Source: Balneolaceae bacterium (GTDB taxonomy: Bacteria > Bacteroidota > Rhodothermia > Balneolales > Balneolaceae). Taken from it: DNA of 5,478 nucleotides. A program made the translations under genes and the position numbers. The stretch lies in the NCBI GenBank assembly GCA_007123985.1, contig SLGA01000002.1, positions 1 to 5,478 of the forward strand, read 5' to 3'. This document shows, piece by piece, positions 1 through 5,478 of the stretch. Positions within the stretch are counted from its first letter, which is position 1; each line of letters starts with the position of its first letter. A model generated the notes under the pieces. That model ran no database searches and was not told the origin of the DNA. It saw only the letters and a program-made list of their open reading frames with translations.

Positions 1-1179
1 CACGAAAATGAACTCCTGGTTGCGGCAAGTTTTGATGATGAAAATTCTGATACAAATTGGCTCAGGAGTGATGTAGATCAGTTTCTGGTGCAAAAGGCAA
101 TTGAATTGGGTGTAGAATATTTTGAGAAGGCGGAAATTAATTCTGTGGTCAGGCAACAGGATAAAACATGGAGTGTTCGGTTTCAGAAAAATGGTGAACA
201 AAAAAGAATAGCTACGAATTGGATTATTGATGCGACAGGCTCTCCGGGATTTTCCGGTAGGTTTTTTGGCACGAAAAGCAGTTCAGATGATTTTCTAACC
301 AATACATCAGCTGTCTATTCGCATTTTGAAGATGGAGGCCGTTGGTTTAATTATCTTCAAAATAAAGGATTTTTTATAGGCGATTACCCCTACAATCCTG
401 ACGACTCTGCACTTCATCAGATCATAGAGGAGGGTTGGGTATGGATGCTTCGATTTAACAATGATGTATTAAGTGCAGGCATTGTATCTGATAATAATAC
501 TCATCAAGCTGGAAATATGCCGGCGGAGCATTGGAGATCGGTTATCAGCAAATATCCATCACTAAATCAGCTCTTTAAAAATGTGAGATTAGCAGATGAG
601 CCGGGTACTTTAATTCGTTCCGGAAGGTTGCAGCGGAAACTTGACCGGTCACATGGTGATGGCTGGTTAGCATTGAGTCACACGTTTGGATTTGTAGACC
701 CGCTGCACAGTACAGGTATTGCATTCTCACTTGCAGGTGTGGAAAGAATATTGGCTCTGTTTGAAGGAAAAAGCGATCAATCTACGATAAGAAATAAACT
801 TAAATTTAATCATGATATTCTTTATAAGGAATTGCAGCTCATAGATATGATAGTTTCAATAAGCTATCTATCCAGATTTAATTTTAAACTGTTCAGCGCT
901 TCTGTTATGATCTATTTTATTGCATCAATTCGTTACGAGCAGAGCAGGCTAATGGGGGTTATTCCGGAATCATTTCTTTGTGCTGGAGATAGCGATCTGT
1001 TTTCTGTTGTTGATGAAACCCATTATGAATTGCAAAACCTGCAAAATAAAGATACAAGATCAGTACAGATTGATCGGCAGATTGAGATTATTCGAAAAAG
1101 AATTGAAGCGTTTAATCATGTTGGGTTGATGGATCCGGCTAAAAGAAACATGTACAGGCACACTGCTGTAGAATTTTGA
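1..1179 (+). CDS. FAD-dependent oxidoreductase, tryptophan-halogenase-like (5' end outside window)
   Basis: The frame is open from base 1 to the TGA at 1177-1179, giving 392 visible residues; the true start lies upstream. A GTG at 88 is an internal valine codon, because the reading before it (a WLRSDVDQFL segment) is normal family sequence. Numbering from base 1, visible motifs are DATG at 77-80 (FAD contact in this flavoprotein fold), GWVWMLRF at 145-152 (at the place of the halogenase WxWxIP motif) and GFVDPLHSTGIA at 230-241, the well-conserved FAD-binding region of halogenase-like flavoproteins. The N-terminal GxGxxG dinucleotide-binding loop and the lysine needed for halogenation in PrnA-type enzymes would lie in the missing part. 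The IP of WxWxIP is LR here, so true halogenase activity is doubtful; an oxidoreductase or monooxygenase acting on an unknown substrate is as likely. Probably cytoplasmic. The superfamily is secure, the reaction is not. Confidence 0.85.
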   Translation, partial: HENELLVAASFDDENSDTNWLRSDVDQFLVQKAIELGVEYFEKAEINSVVRQQDKTWSVRFQKNGEQKRIATNWIIDATGSPGFSGRFFGTKSSSDDFLTNTSAVYSHFEDGGRWFNYLQNKGFFIGDYPYNPDDSALHQIIEEGWVWMLRFNNDVLSAGIVSDNNTHQAGNMPAEHWRSVISKYPSLNQLFKNVRLADEPGTLIRSGRLQRKLDRSHGDGWLALSHTFGFVDPLHSTGIAFSLAGVERILALFEGKSDQSTIRNKLKFNHDILYKELQLIDMIVSISYLSRFNFKLFSASVMIYFIASIRYEQSRLMGVIPESFLCAGDSDLFSVVDETHYELQNLQNKDTRSVQIDRQIEIIRKRIEAFNHVGLMDPAKRNMYRHTAVEF

Positions 1180-1186
1180 CTCGCTC

Positions 1187-1211
1187 ATTTTACTTTTTTT
1201 ACGAGTAAAAT
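1187..1211 (+). terminator. A/T-rich hairpin, possible weak terminator after the flavoprotein gene
   Basis: ATTTTACT (1187-1194) is perfectly complementary to AGTAAAAT (1204-1211), with a 9-base loop, starting 8 bases after the flavoprotein stop codon. A competing 5-bp stem, ACTCG (1179-1183) with CGAGT (1202-1206), overlaps it. The stem is weak in G/C and the following T-run is only three bases, so this is a poor classical intrinsic terminator. Its position between two genes is the main argument for it. Confidence 0.35.
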
Positions 1212-1262
1212 TTCATATCCAGGTTGGCTGTACTTAGTCAAGAATGCAATCGTTCAGTAACT

Positions 1263-2159
1263 ATGCAGAAACTTATCATTATTCTGGCTTTGTTTATAAT
1301 TGCCGGTTGCGCGGATCTGGGTGAGGATACAGATGCTGAACCGGTAGCCGATTTCCCGTGGCCGCGTGTTCCATATCAGGCTGCCTGGAGTAGTGAACAG
1401 AATGATTTCTATATTGCTGGAGGTTCCGGAATCATCTTACGGCTTGAGGGAGAAAATTGGGAATTAATCGAGAGCGGAACCGAGCGCCAATTGAACGGAA
1501 TATGGGGTAACTCTTCGGATAACATATTCGCTGTAGGTCAGTTTGGTACTATACTTCACTACAACGGTGAAACGTGGAACCTGATGGAAAGCCATGTAAC
1601 CTCAAATCTGCAGGATGTTTGGGGAAGCTCATCAAACAGTGTTTATGTAGTTGGGTTTGGTGGTACTATTCTGCGTTATGATGGAGAAAATTGGAGCGTC
1701 TTCGAAGAAACCGGACTCGATATTCTAAGCGGTATTTGGGGCACGTCCGATGAAAACATTTTTGTAAGCAGTACAGATGGTGTAATATTGCACTTCGATG
1801 GAAAACAGTGGAACAATATTTCGGATGGGAATCCACCGCTTTTTTCAGTGTGGGGATTAAACGCGGATAATGTATATGCAATGGGAAGCGGAGGTACACT
1901 GTTATACTTTGATGGCGAAAACTGGGAGAGTATATTAAGTGGAACCACAAGAGGGCTATATGCAATGTGGGGGAGCAGCCCGAATAACAAAATTGCAGTT
2001 GGTATCAGCGGTACGTTGATTCGCTATGACGGCAGGCGTTGGCAGGAAATGGAGTTTTTTACACTTGAAAACCTCTCAGATATTGCCGGGAACAATCGTG
2101 GGGATGTAATAGTAGTAGGGGGCCACGGGGCTATTTACAGAAATTCTGTTCTTTTTTGA
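1263..2159 (+). CDS. WG-repeat beta-propeller lipoprotein
   Basis: A 298-residue predicted lipoprotein. I chose the ATG at 1263 because it places a standard lipoprotein signal at the N-terminus: MQK, a hydrophobic stretch, then lipobox I-A-G-C with the lipidated Cys at 16. An upstream in-frame TTG (1224) would put 13 polar residues in front of it. After a short acidic linker (about 17-38) come seven repeats beginning at residues 42, 81, 120, 159, 197, 236 and 275, almost exactly 39 residues apart. Each follows the pattern WG-S-N-(I/V)(F/Y)-VG-GT(I/L)L-(Y/F)(D/N)G-W; the seventh is cut short at the C-terminus. Seven such units suggest a seven-bladed beta-propeller (inference), held to a membrane by lipid and facing the periplasm or cell surface. 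No catalytic motif is visible; a binding or scaffold role is plausible. The AsmA-like gene follows after 24 bases and is probably cotranscribed. Confidence 0.88.
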   Translation: MQKLIIILALFIIAGCADLGEDTDAEPVADFPWPRVPYQAAWSSEQNDFYIAGGSGIILRLEGENWELIESGTERQLNGIWGNSSDNIFAVGQFGTILHYNGETWNLMESHVTSNLQDVWGSSSNSVYVVGFGGTILRYDGENWSVFEETGLDILSGIWGTSDENIFVSSTDGVILHFDGKQWNNISDGNPPLFSVWGLNADNVYAMGSGGTLLYFDGENWESILSGTTRGLYAMWGSSPNNKIAVGISGTLIRYDGRRWQEMEFFTLENLSDIAGNNRGDVIVVGGHGAIYRNSVLF

Positions 2160-2183
2160 TTCAGAACACTTAAATGATAAATC

Positions 2184-2843
2184 ATGAAAAAATTCTTTGC
2201 TTTACTACTTCTTGTATTGGCCGTGGCTTTTGTTGTTAGTACGTTTTCAATAGATAGGATGGTGAAAAACAGTATCGAATCGATTGGTTCGGAAATGGCA
2301 GGAACCGAAGTTACGGTTGACCGTGTTTCAATATCTTTGCTAAATGGTGAAGGAAGCTTATATGGATTTCGTGTTACTAACCCCGAAGGTTTTGGTAAAG
2401 AGCATGCAGTTACCATAAGCGAAATGTCCATTAAACTTGATTTGTGGTCTGTATTTTCTGATGAAATAATCATTAATGAATTAATTGTAGAGTCGCCCTC
2501 GGTTTATGTTGAGCAAAAAATTCCTGATAATAATCTCCAAATCTTACTTAGAAATGTAAACAGTGCCACTCCGGAACAAACCAGTGAGAAAAACATGGTT
2601 ATCGATCGTTTTATTATGCGTGGCGGTTCGGCTGAACTGTATACCGAAATTGGCGGAGAGCGAACGGCTACTGTTGAAATTTCACAAATTGAACTAACCG
2701 ATGTTGGGAGGGGTGGGGTGCAGAAAGCAGTAAATGAAACCGTTCAGGAGATCGTACAGAATGTTGTAGAGCAATCATTGCGGGCAGCGGCTCAAAGCGG
2801 TGTAGAGCAGATCAGAGATGCAATTAGAAGTCTGTTTGAATAA
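2184..2843 (+). CDS. AsmA-like membrane-anchored protein
   Basis: A 219-residue protein with one N-terminal transmembrane segment or uncleaved signal (about residues 4-22, after MKK). The next part, about 41-125, matches the short AsmA-like/DUF748-type pattern from memory: VTVDRVSISLLNGEGSLYG followed by FRVTNPEGF (62-70), then IKLDLWSV and a NELIVESPSVYVE beta-strand, then a D-N-N-L-Q-I-L-L-R-N-V segment (115-125). A second beta-rich part spans about 138-173, and the end (about 178-219) looks like a long amphipathic helix rich in V, Q, A and E. AsmA-type proteins act in the envelope, and large members are implicated in lipid transport or outer-membrane homeostasis; this small form has no known precise role. 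The ATG at 2184 is the only sensible start, 24 bases after the lipoprotein stop, so the two are probably one transcript. Confidence 0.78.
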   Translation: MKKFFALLLLVLAVAFVVSTFSIDRMVKNSIESIGSEMAGTEVTVDRVSISLLNGEGSLYGFRVTNPEGFGKEHAVTISEMSIKLDLWSVFSDEIIINELIVESPSVYVEQKIPDNNLQILLRNVNSATPEQTSEKNMVIDRFIMRGGSAELYTEIGGERTATVEISQIELTDVGRGGVQKAVNETVQEIVQNVVEQSLRAAAQSGVEQIRDAIRSLFE

Positions 2844-2859
2844 TTTTATTCGCCAAAAA

Positions 2860-3741
2860 TTACTTCATTTCACCTTTCAGTTCATCAGGAACTTCCGGCA
2901 TTCCTCCCTGCTGAGAGGCAACATAAGCAGCATATTTGTTGGATAATCTCAGGATTTTATCCTCAGCACAGTTCCGCAGCTTCAGGTGGGTAAAACAGGC
3001 TAAAAATGCATCGCCCACACCTACAAAATCACCTTTTCCGCAAATAGGATGCGCATTCTCTTTGTAATATCCACGGGAAGTGTACATTGCACTTCCATCT
3101 GCCCCAAGAGTGATTAAAATGGTTTTATTCGGATTATCCTTCAATAAAACTTCAGCGAGAGATTTCGTTTTAAACCACTCAGATACCATCGAATACTCAT
3201 GTTCATTGAGTTTAATCACATCCGACAGTTCAATACTTTGCATAATTGCTTCCCTGTTTATGAAGGGTGGGCGAAGATTCAAATCAAATACTTTCAGACA
3301 ATCCGGCTCTGTGTTAAGGAGCAGCTGTTTCAGCGATCCGGCTGATGTGGCACTTCTTTGTGAAAGTGAGGCAAAGCAAATTGCATCTGCATCTTTCACC
3401 TCAGCCAGTATCTCTGCAGTAGCTTCTATATAATCCCAGGCTGATGGTTTTGCAATAGTGTAGTAGGGCTCATCACCCTTAAACTCCACATTTACAACTC
3501 CTGTAGGCTGTTTGTCATCACGCTGTACATACTCTGTGGTTATTCCTTTTTTGGTGAGAAAATCAGTTAGTTCAACACCGTTCTTATCACTGCCAATACG
3601 GCTAACCAAAACAGATTTATTGCCAAGTATATGCAGATGATAGGCGAGGTTTGCAGGTGATCCACCCGGTTTTTTGTAATCAGGAAAAATATCCCACAAT
3701 ACCTCACCAATGCTGATGGTTTTATACATCTTTAAAATCAT
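2860..3741 (-). CDS. PfkB-family carbohydrate kinase (fructokinase-like)
   Basis: A 293-residue kinase of the ribokinase/PfkB family that would phosphorylate a sugar with ATP in the cytoplasm; fructose is a common substrate of its closest relatives but is not proven here. Visible landmarks: GEVLWDIFP (12-20), substrate-side glycine motif GGSPANLAYHLHILG (26-40), DLNLRPPF (153-160), KLNEHE (177-182), TLGADGS (211-217), the C-terminal signature DFVGVGDAF (238-246) with the catalytic base Asp at 244, and SQQGGMPEVP (276-285). Full length for the family. The signature normally reads D-T-x-G-A-G-D, so F239 and V242 are departures. An alternative start at residue 5 (MYK, base 3729) is equally possible since neither has a clear ribosome-binding site. 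The gene faces away from the isomerase gene and converges on the AsmA-like gene. Confidence 0.92.
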   Translation of the reverse strand: MILKMYKTISIGEVLWDIFPDYKKPGGSPANLAYHLHILGNKSVLVSRIGSDKNGVELTDFLTKKGITTEYVQRDDKQPTGVVNVEFKGDEPYYTIAKPSAWDYIEATAEILAEVKDADAICFASLSQRSATSAGSLKQLLLNTEPDCLKVFDLNLRPPFINREAIMQSIELSDVIKLNEHEYSMVSEWFKTKSLAEVLLKDNPNKTILITLGADGSAMYTSRGYYKENAHPICGKGDFVGVGDAFLACFTHLKLRNCAEDKILRLSNKYAAYVASQQGGMPEVPDELKGEMK

Positions 3742-3755
3742 TAGGGTTCGAAGTT

Positions 3756-3881
3756 ATGCCGAATAATATATCCGAAATCTTGTAAATAAAAAGATTTGCA
3801 AAAATTTATTATTCCCCTTTTAGAGTTCCATGTTTCTTGTATTTTTGAACGTCTGGTAAATCTATCATTTCAATTCGGCAT
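3756..3881. repeat. 9-base inverted repeat spanning the divergent promoter region
   Basis: ATGCCGAAT (3756-3764) and ATTCGGCAT (3873-3881) are perfect reverse complements, so each divergent gene carries ATTCGGCAT in its own sense direction just before its start: 14 bases before the kinase ATG at 3741 and 6 bases before the isomerase ATG at 3888. A related TTTCGGATAT lies beside the kinase-side copy on the minus strand (3768-3777). This could be a shared regulator site or an mRNA leader element; it could also be chance in a short A/T-rich region. Confidence 0.4.
3840..3847 (+). promoter_or_regulatory. Possible Bacteroidota-type -7 element for the isomerase gene
   Basis: TATTTTTG matches the Bacteroidota -7 consensus TAnnTTTG exactly and ends 40 bases before the isomerase ATG. 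No TTG -33 box is found at the usual distance of about 20 bases upstream (the sequence there is CCTTTTAG), so support is partial. It also assumes the organism uses a Bacteroidota-like primary sigma factor. Confidence 0.28.
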
Positions 3882-3887
3882 TTATAC

Positions 3888-4769
3888 ATGTTTTTCAAAT
3901 TATCTCTCGCTCAGTGGTCACTCCACAGAGCATACTTCGGTGAAGTGAGCAAACTGCCACATCCCGAATTTTTTAATCTGATTTTAAGTGAACCGGAAAA
4001 GGCTTTACAGGGTAAATTAGATCCGCTTTATTTTGCAAAACATGCGCAAAGTATGTTCGGAATTGATGCAATAGAGTATGTGAATACATTCTATTTTGAT
4101 AAAGCAGAAGATCAAAATTACATCAACGAAATGAAAAACATAGCGGATGGTGAAGGTGTAAAAAGCGTGCTGATTATGTGTGATGCAGAGGGCATGCTCG
4201 GTTCTGCAGATGACAAGGAACGCCGAAAAGCTGTGGAAAATCATCATAAATGGCTGCATATGGCGAAGTTTTTGGGATGCCATGCCATCCGGGTTAATGC
4301 AATAAGTGAAGGTGGCTACGATGAGCAGATGAGACTGGCGGCAGACGGATTGCGTCAACTCACAGAAGTTGCCGCTGATATGGAGATGAACATTCTTGTG
4401 GAAAACCATGGCGGATTTTCAAGTAACGGGCGGTGGTTAGCCGATACTATACGCATGGTTGATCATCCCGGCTGTGGTACGCTGCCCGATTTCGGAAACT
4501 TCACAATTTCGGACACGGAGAAATATGATATTTATCAAGGTCTGGAAGAGCTCATGCCACTGGCAAATGGTGTAAGTGCAAAAACTCTGGCGTTTGATGA
4601 CAAGGGTAATGAAGCCGATATGGATTACATACGATTGATGAAAATCGTAAAAAATGCTGGTTTTACCGGTTATGTTGGTATTGAATACGAAGGCGATGAT
4701 TTACAGGAGGAGGAGGGTATAAAAAAAACCAAGGAGCTTCTGATAAGAACGGCCAAAGAGTTAGAATAA
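3888..4769 (+). CDS. Sugar phosphate isomerase/epimerase-like TIM-barrel protein
   Basis: A 293-residue protein of the xylose-isomerase-like TIM-barrel superfamily (AP endonuclease 2 fold), which includes tagatose/psicose epimerases, IolE/IolI and hydroxypyruvate isomerase. It starts with KLSLAQWSLHR (4-14), the first barrel strand. Likely metal ligands are Glu172 in VENHGG (171-176), Asp201 in LPDFGNF (199-205) and a Glu in GIEYEG (264-269; Glu266 or Glu268). The site where many relatives have a metal-binding His reads VSAKT (229-233), with Ser in its place; from memory this VSAK form recurs in a Bacteroidota subfamily. There is no signal peptide, so it is cytoplasmic. It would isomerise or epimerise a sugar or keto-sugar; the name 'sugar phosphate' is a family label only. 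The ATG at 3888 is the only suitable start. The GMC oxidoreductase follows on the same strand after 127 bases, and the sugar kinase is divergent. Confidence 0.88.
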   Translation: MFFKLSLAQWSLHRAYFGEVSKLPHPEFFNLILSEPEKALQGKLDPLYFAKHAQSMFGIDAIEYVNTFYFDKAEDQNYINEMKNIADGEGVKSVLIMCDAEGMLGSADDKERRKAVENHHKWLHMAKFLGCHAIRVNAISEGGYDEQMRLAADGLRQLTEVAADMEMNILVENHGGFSSNGRWLADTIRMVDHPGCGTLPDFGNFTISDTEKYDIYQGLEELMPLANGVSAKTLAFDDKGNEADMDYIRLMKIVKNAGFTGYVGIEYEGDDLQEEEGIKKTKELLIRTAKELE

Positions 4770-4878
4770 TATTTACCAACCCCGTTATCTCAATGAAACT
4801 TTAACCATGTAAGATTACGTTCTGTTTTTCGTTCCGTAAAGAAATTCAATCTACTACCGTCTCTTCAATTATAACTGC

Positions 4879-4896
4879 TTTATCTCCATTTATCTC
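4879..4896 (+). repeat. Short tandem TTTATCTC repeat abutting the GMC start codon
   Basis: TTTATCTC occurs at 4879-4886 and again at 4889-4896, a 10-base period, the second copy touching the ATG at 4897. TTATCTCA also occurs at 4785-4792 in the same intergenic region. It takes the place where a ribosome-binding site would be and contains no purine-rich SD. Function is unknown; low-complexity chance is possible. Confidence 0.35.
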
Positions 4897-5478
4897 ATGA
4901 ATTTTAATCATAAGACGAAAAAAAACAATACGTATGATGCCATTGTTGTGGGTACTGGAATCAGCGGTGGCTGGGCTGCAAAAGAACTTACAGAGAATGG
5001 TTTAAATACCCTTGTACTTGAAAGAGGCAGGGATGTGAAGCACATCGAAGACTATCCCACAATGTTGAAAGATCCGTGGGAAATACCCAATAACGATCGT
5101 ATTTCTGCTGAGGAAGCAAAGCATTATGAGAAACAGATGCGAACCGGTTACACCATTACCGAAACCACAAAGCATTGGTGGGTAAAGGATACAGATCAGC
5201 CATATGATGAAGAAAAACGGTTTGACTGGATTCGGGGCTATCATGTTGGTGGACGCTCCATTATGTGGGGCAGGCAGAGTTACCGACTTGCCCCCATGGA
5301 TTTTGAAGCGAATGCCAAAGAGGGAATTGGGGTAGACTGGCCCATTCGCTATGAAGACATTGAAAAATGGTGCGATTACGTAGAAGATTTTGCGGGAATA
5401 ATTGATGAAGCACTTGGCCTTGAGCAGCTGCCTGACAGTAAAATTCTGCCTCCAATGGAGTTAAACTGTCTCGAAACG
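4897..5478 (+). CDS. GMC-family FAD-dependent oxidoreductase (3' end outside window)
   Basis: The frame is open from the ATG at 4897 to the window's last base, giving 194 residues of a protein that is usually about 550-580 residues long in this subgroup. The N-terminus holds the FAD-binding loop YDAIVVGTGISGGWAAKEL (13-31) with GxGxxG at 19-24 and the ribose-binding acidic residue in LVLERG (Glu42). The conserved GMC block GGRSIMWGRQSYR is at 118-130. The His/Asn catalytic pair would lie in the missing C-terminal half. Members of this type oxidise sugar or glycoside hydroxyls and often work with a small gluconate-2-dehydrogenase-subunit-3-like protein; no such gene is in view. No signal peptide is visible, so it is either cytoplasmic or exported with a partner. 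It lies 127 bases after the isomerase gene on the same strand, suggesting a shared pathway. Confidence 0.9.
   Translation, partial: MNFNHKTKKNNTYDAIVVGTGISGGWAAKELTENGLNTLVLERGRDVKHIEDYPTMLKDPWEIPNNDRISAEEAKHYEKQMRTGYTITETTKHWWVKDTDQPYDEEKRFDWIRGYHVGGRSIMWGRQSYRLAPMDFEANAKEGIGVDWPIRYEDIEKWCDYVEDFAGIIDEALGLEQLPDSKILPPMELNCLET

Noticed and set aside
88..90. GTG as start of the halogenase-like gene
   Set aside because: The same frame is open to base 1 and encodes family-like sequence upstream, so GTG is an internal Val codon.
1224..1262. TTG-start N-terminal extension of the propeller lipoprotein
   Set aside because: It would place 13 polar residues in front of a complete lipoprotein signal peptide; the ATG at 1263 gives a normal one.
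1666..1990. Two overlapping minus-strand open frames of about 100 residues
   Set aside because: They lie antisense inside the repeat region of the propeller gene, have no recognisable domains, and owe their length to the repeated sequence.
2135..2473. Minus-strand open frame of 112 residues
   Set aside because: Antisense to the start of the AsmA-like gene and low in protein-like features; the plus-strand reading has clear motifs.
2838..2851. Palindrome GAATAA-TT-TTATTC as a bidirectional terminator for the convergent genes
   Set aside because: Only A/T pairs apart from the ends, a 2-base loop and no useful T-run; it also overlaps the AsmA-like stop codon.
3080..3433. Plus-strand open frame of 117 residues
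   Set aside because: Antisense to the PfkB kinase, which has all its family motifs on the minus strand.
3721..3889. Direct repeat TTTATACAT at 3721-3729 and 3881-3889
   Set aside because: One copy is the coding start of the kinase (Met-Tyr-Lys); a 9-base A/T-rich match is likely chance.
4017..4409. Minus-strand open frame of 130 residues
   Set aside because: Antisense to the TIM-barrel protein; composition rich in His, Cys and Phe is typical of a shadow frame.
4812..4843. TTACG/CGTAA hairpin between isomerase and GMC genes as a terminator or riboswitch
   Set aside because: Only a 5-bp stem with a 15-base loop and no T-run; no recognisable riboswitch core.
5002..5455. Two minus-strand open frames of 80 and 64 residues
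   Set aside because: Antisense to the GMC oxidoreductase, whose frame carries the GxGxxG loop and the GGRSxxWGR block.

Overview
The window looks like ordinary chromosomal DNA from a member of the Bacteroidota/Balneolota (FCB) group. This placement is an inference from three things. The DNA is moderately AT-rich. No start codon has a clear Shine-Dalgarno sequence in front of it; the leaders are A/T-rich. The gene families (AsmA-like small protein, WG-repeat propeller lipoprotein, xylose-isomerase-like TIM-barrel protein followed by a Bacteroidota-type GMC oxidoreductase) are typical of that group. No RNA genes, insertion sequences, CRISPR arrays or phage genes were seen.

Layout: (1) 1-1179, plus strand: C-terminal part of a flavoprotein of the tryptophan-halogenase-like / FAD-dependent oxidoreductase superfamily, cut off by the window's left edge. 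(2) 1180-1262: short spacer with an A/T-rich hairpin that may be a weak terminator. (3) 1263-2159 and 2184-2843, plus strand: two closely spaced envelope genes, a lipoprotein made of seven repeats of about 39 residues (predicted seven-bladed propeller) and a membrane-anchored AsmA-like protein. (4) 2860-3741, minus strand: a PfkB-family sugar kinase converging on the AsmA-like gene, with only 16 bases between the stop codons. (5) 3742-3887: a divergent intergenic region carrying a 9-base inverted repeat, one arm in each gene's leader. (6) 3888-4769, plus strand: a sugar phosphate isomerase/epimerase-like TIM-barrel protein. (7) 4897-5478, plus strand: the N-terminal 194 residues of a GMC-family FAD oxidoreductase that runs off the right edge.

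The right half reads as a small sugar-metabolism locus: a sugar kinase divergent from an isomerase/epimerase and a sugar-oxidising flavoenzyme, perhaps under shared control. In Bacteroidota this isomerase/GMC pairing is often linked to glycoside or keto-sugar metabolism, but the substrate cannot be read from this window. The left half (halogenase-like flavoprotein, then lipoprotein and AsmA-like protein) has no obvious functional tie to the sugar locus.

No clear case for a new biological system was found. The points most worth checking are the shared inverted repeat between the divergent sugar genes, the unusual active-site motifs in the kinase, the TIM-barrel protein and the halogenase-like protein, and the lipoprotein/AsmA-like pair.
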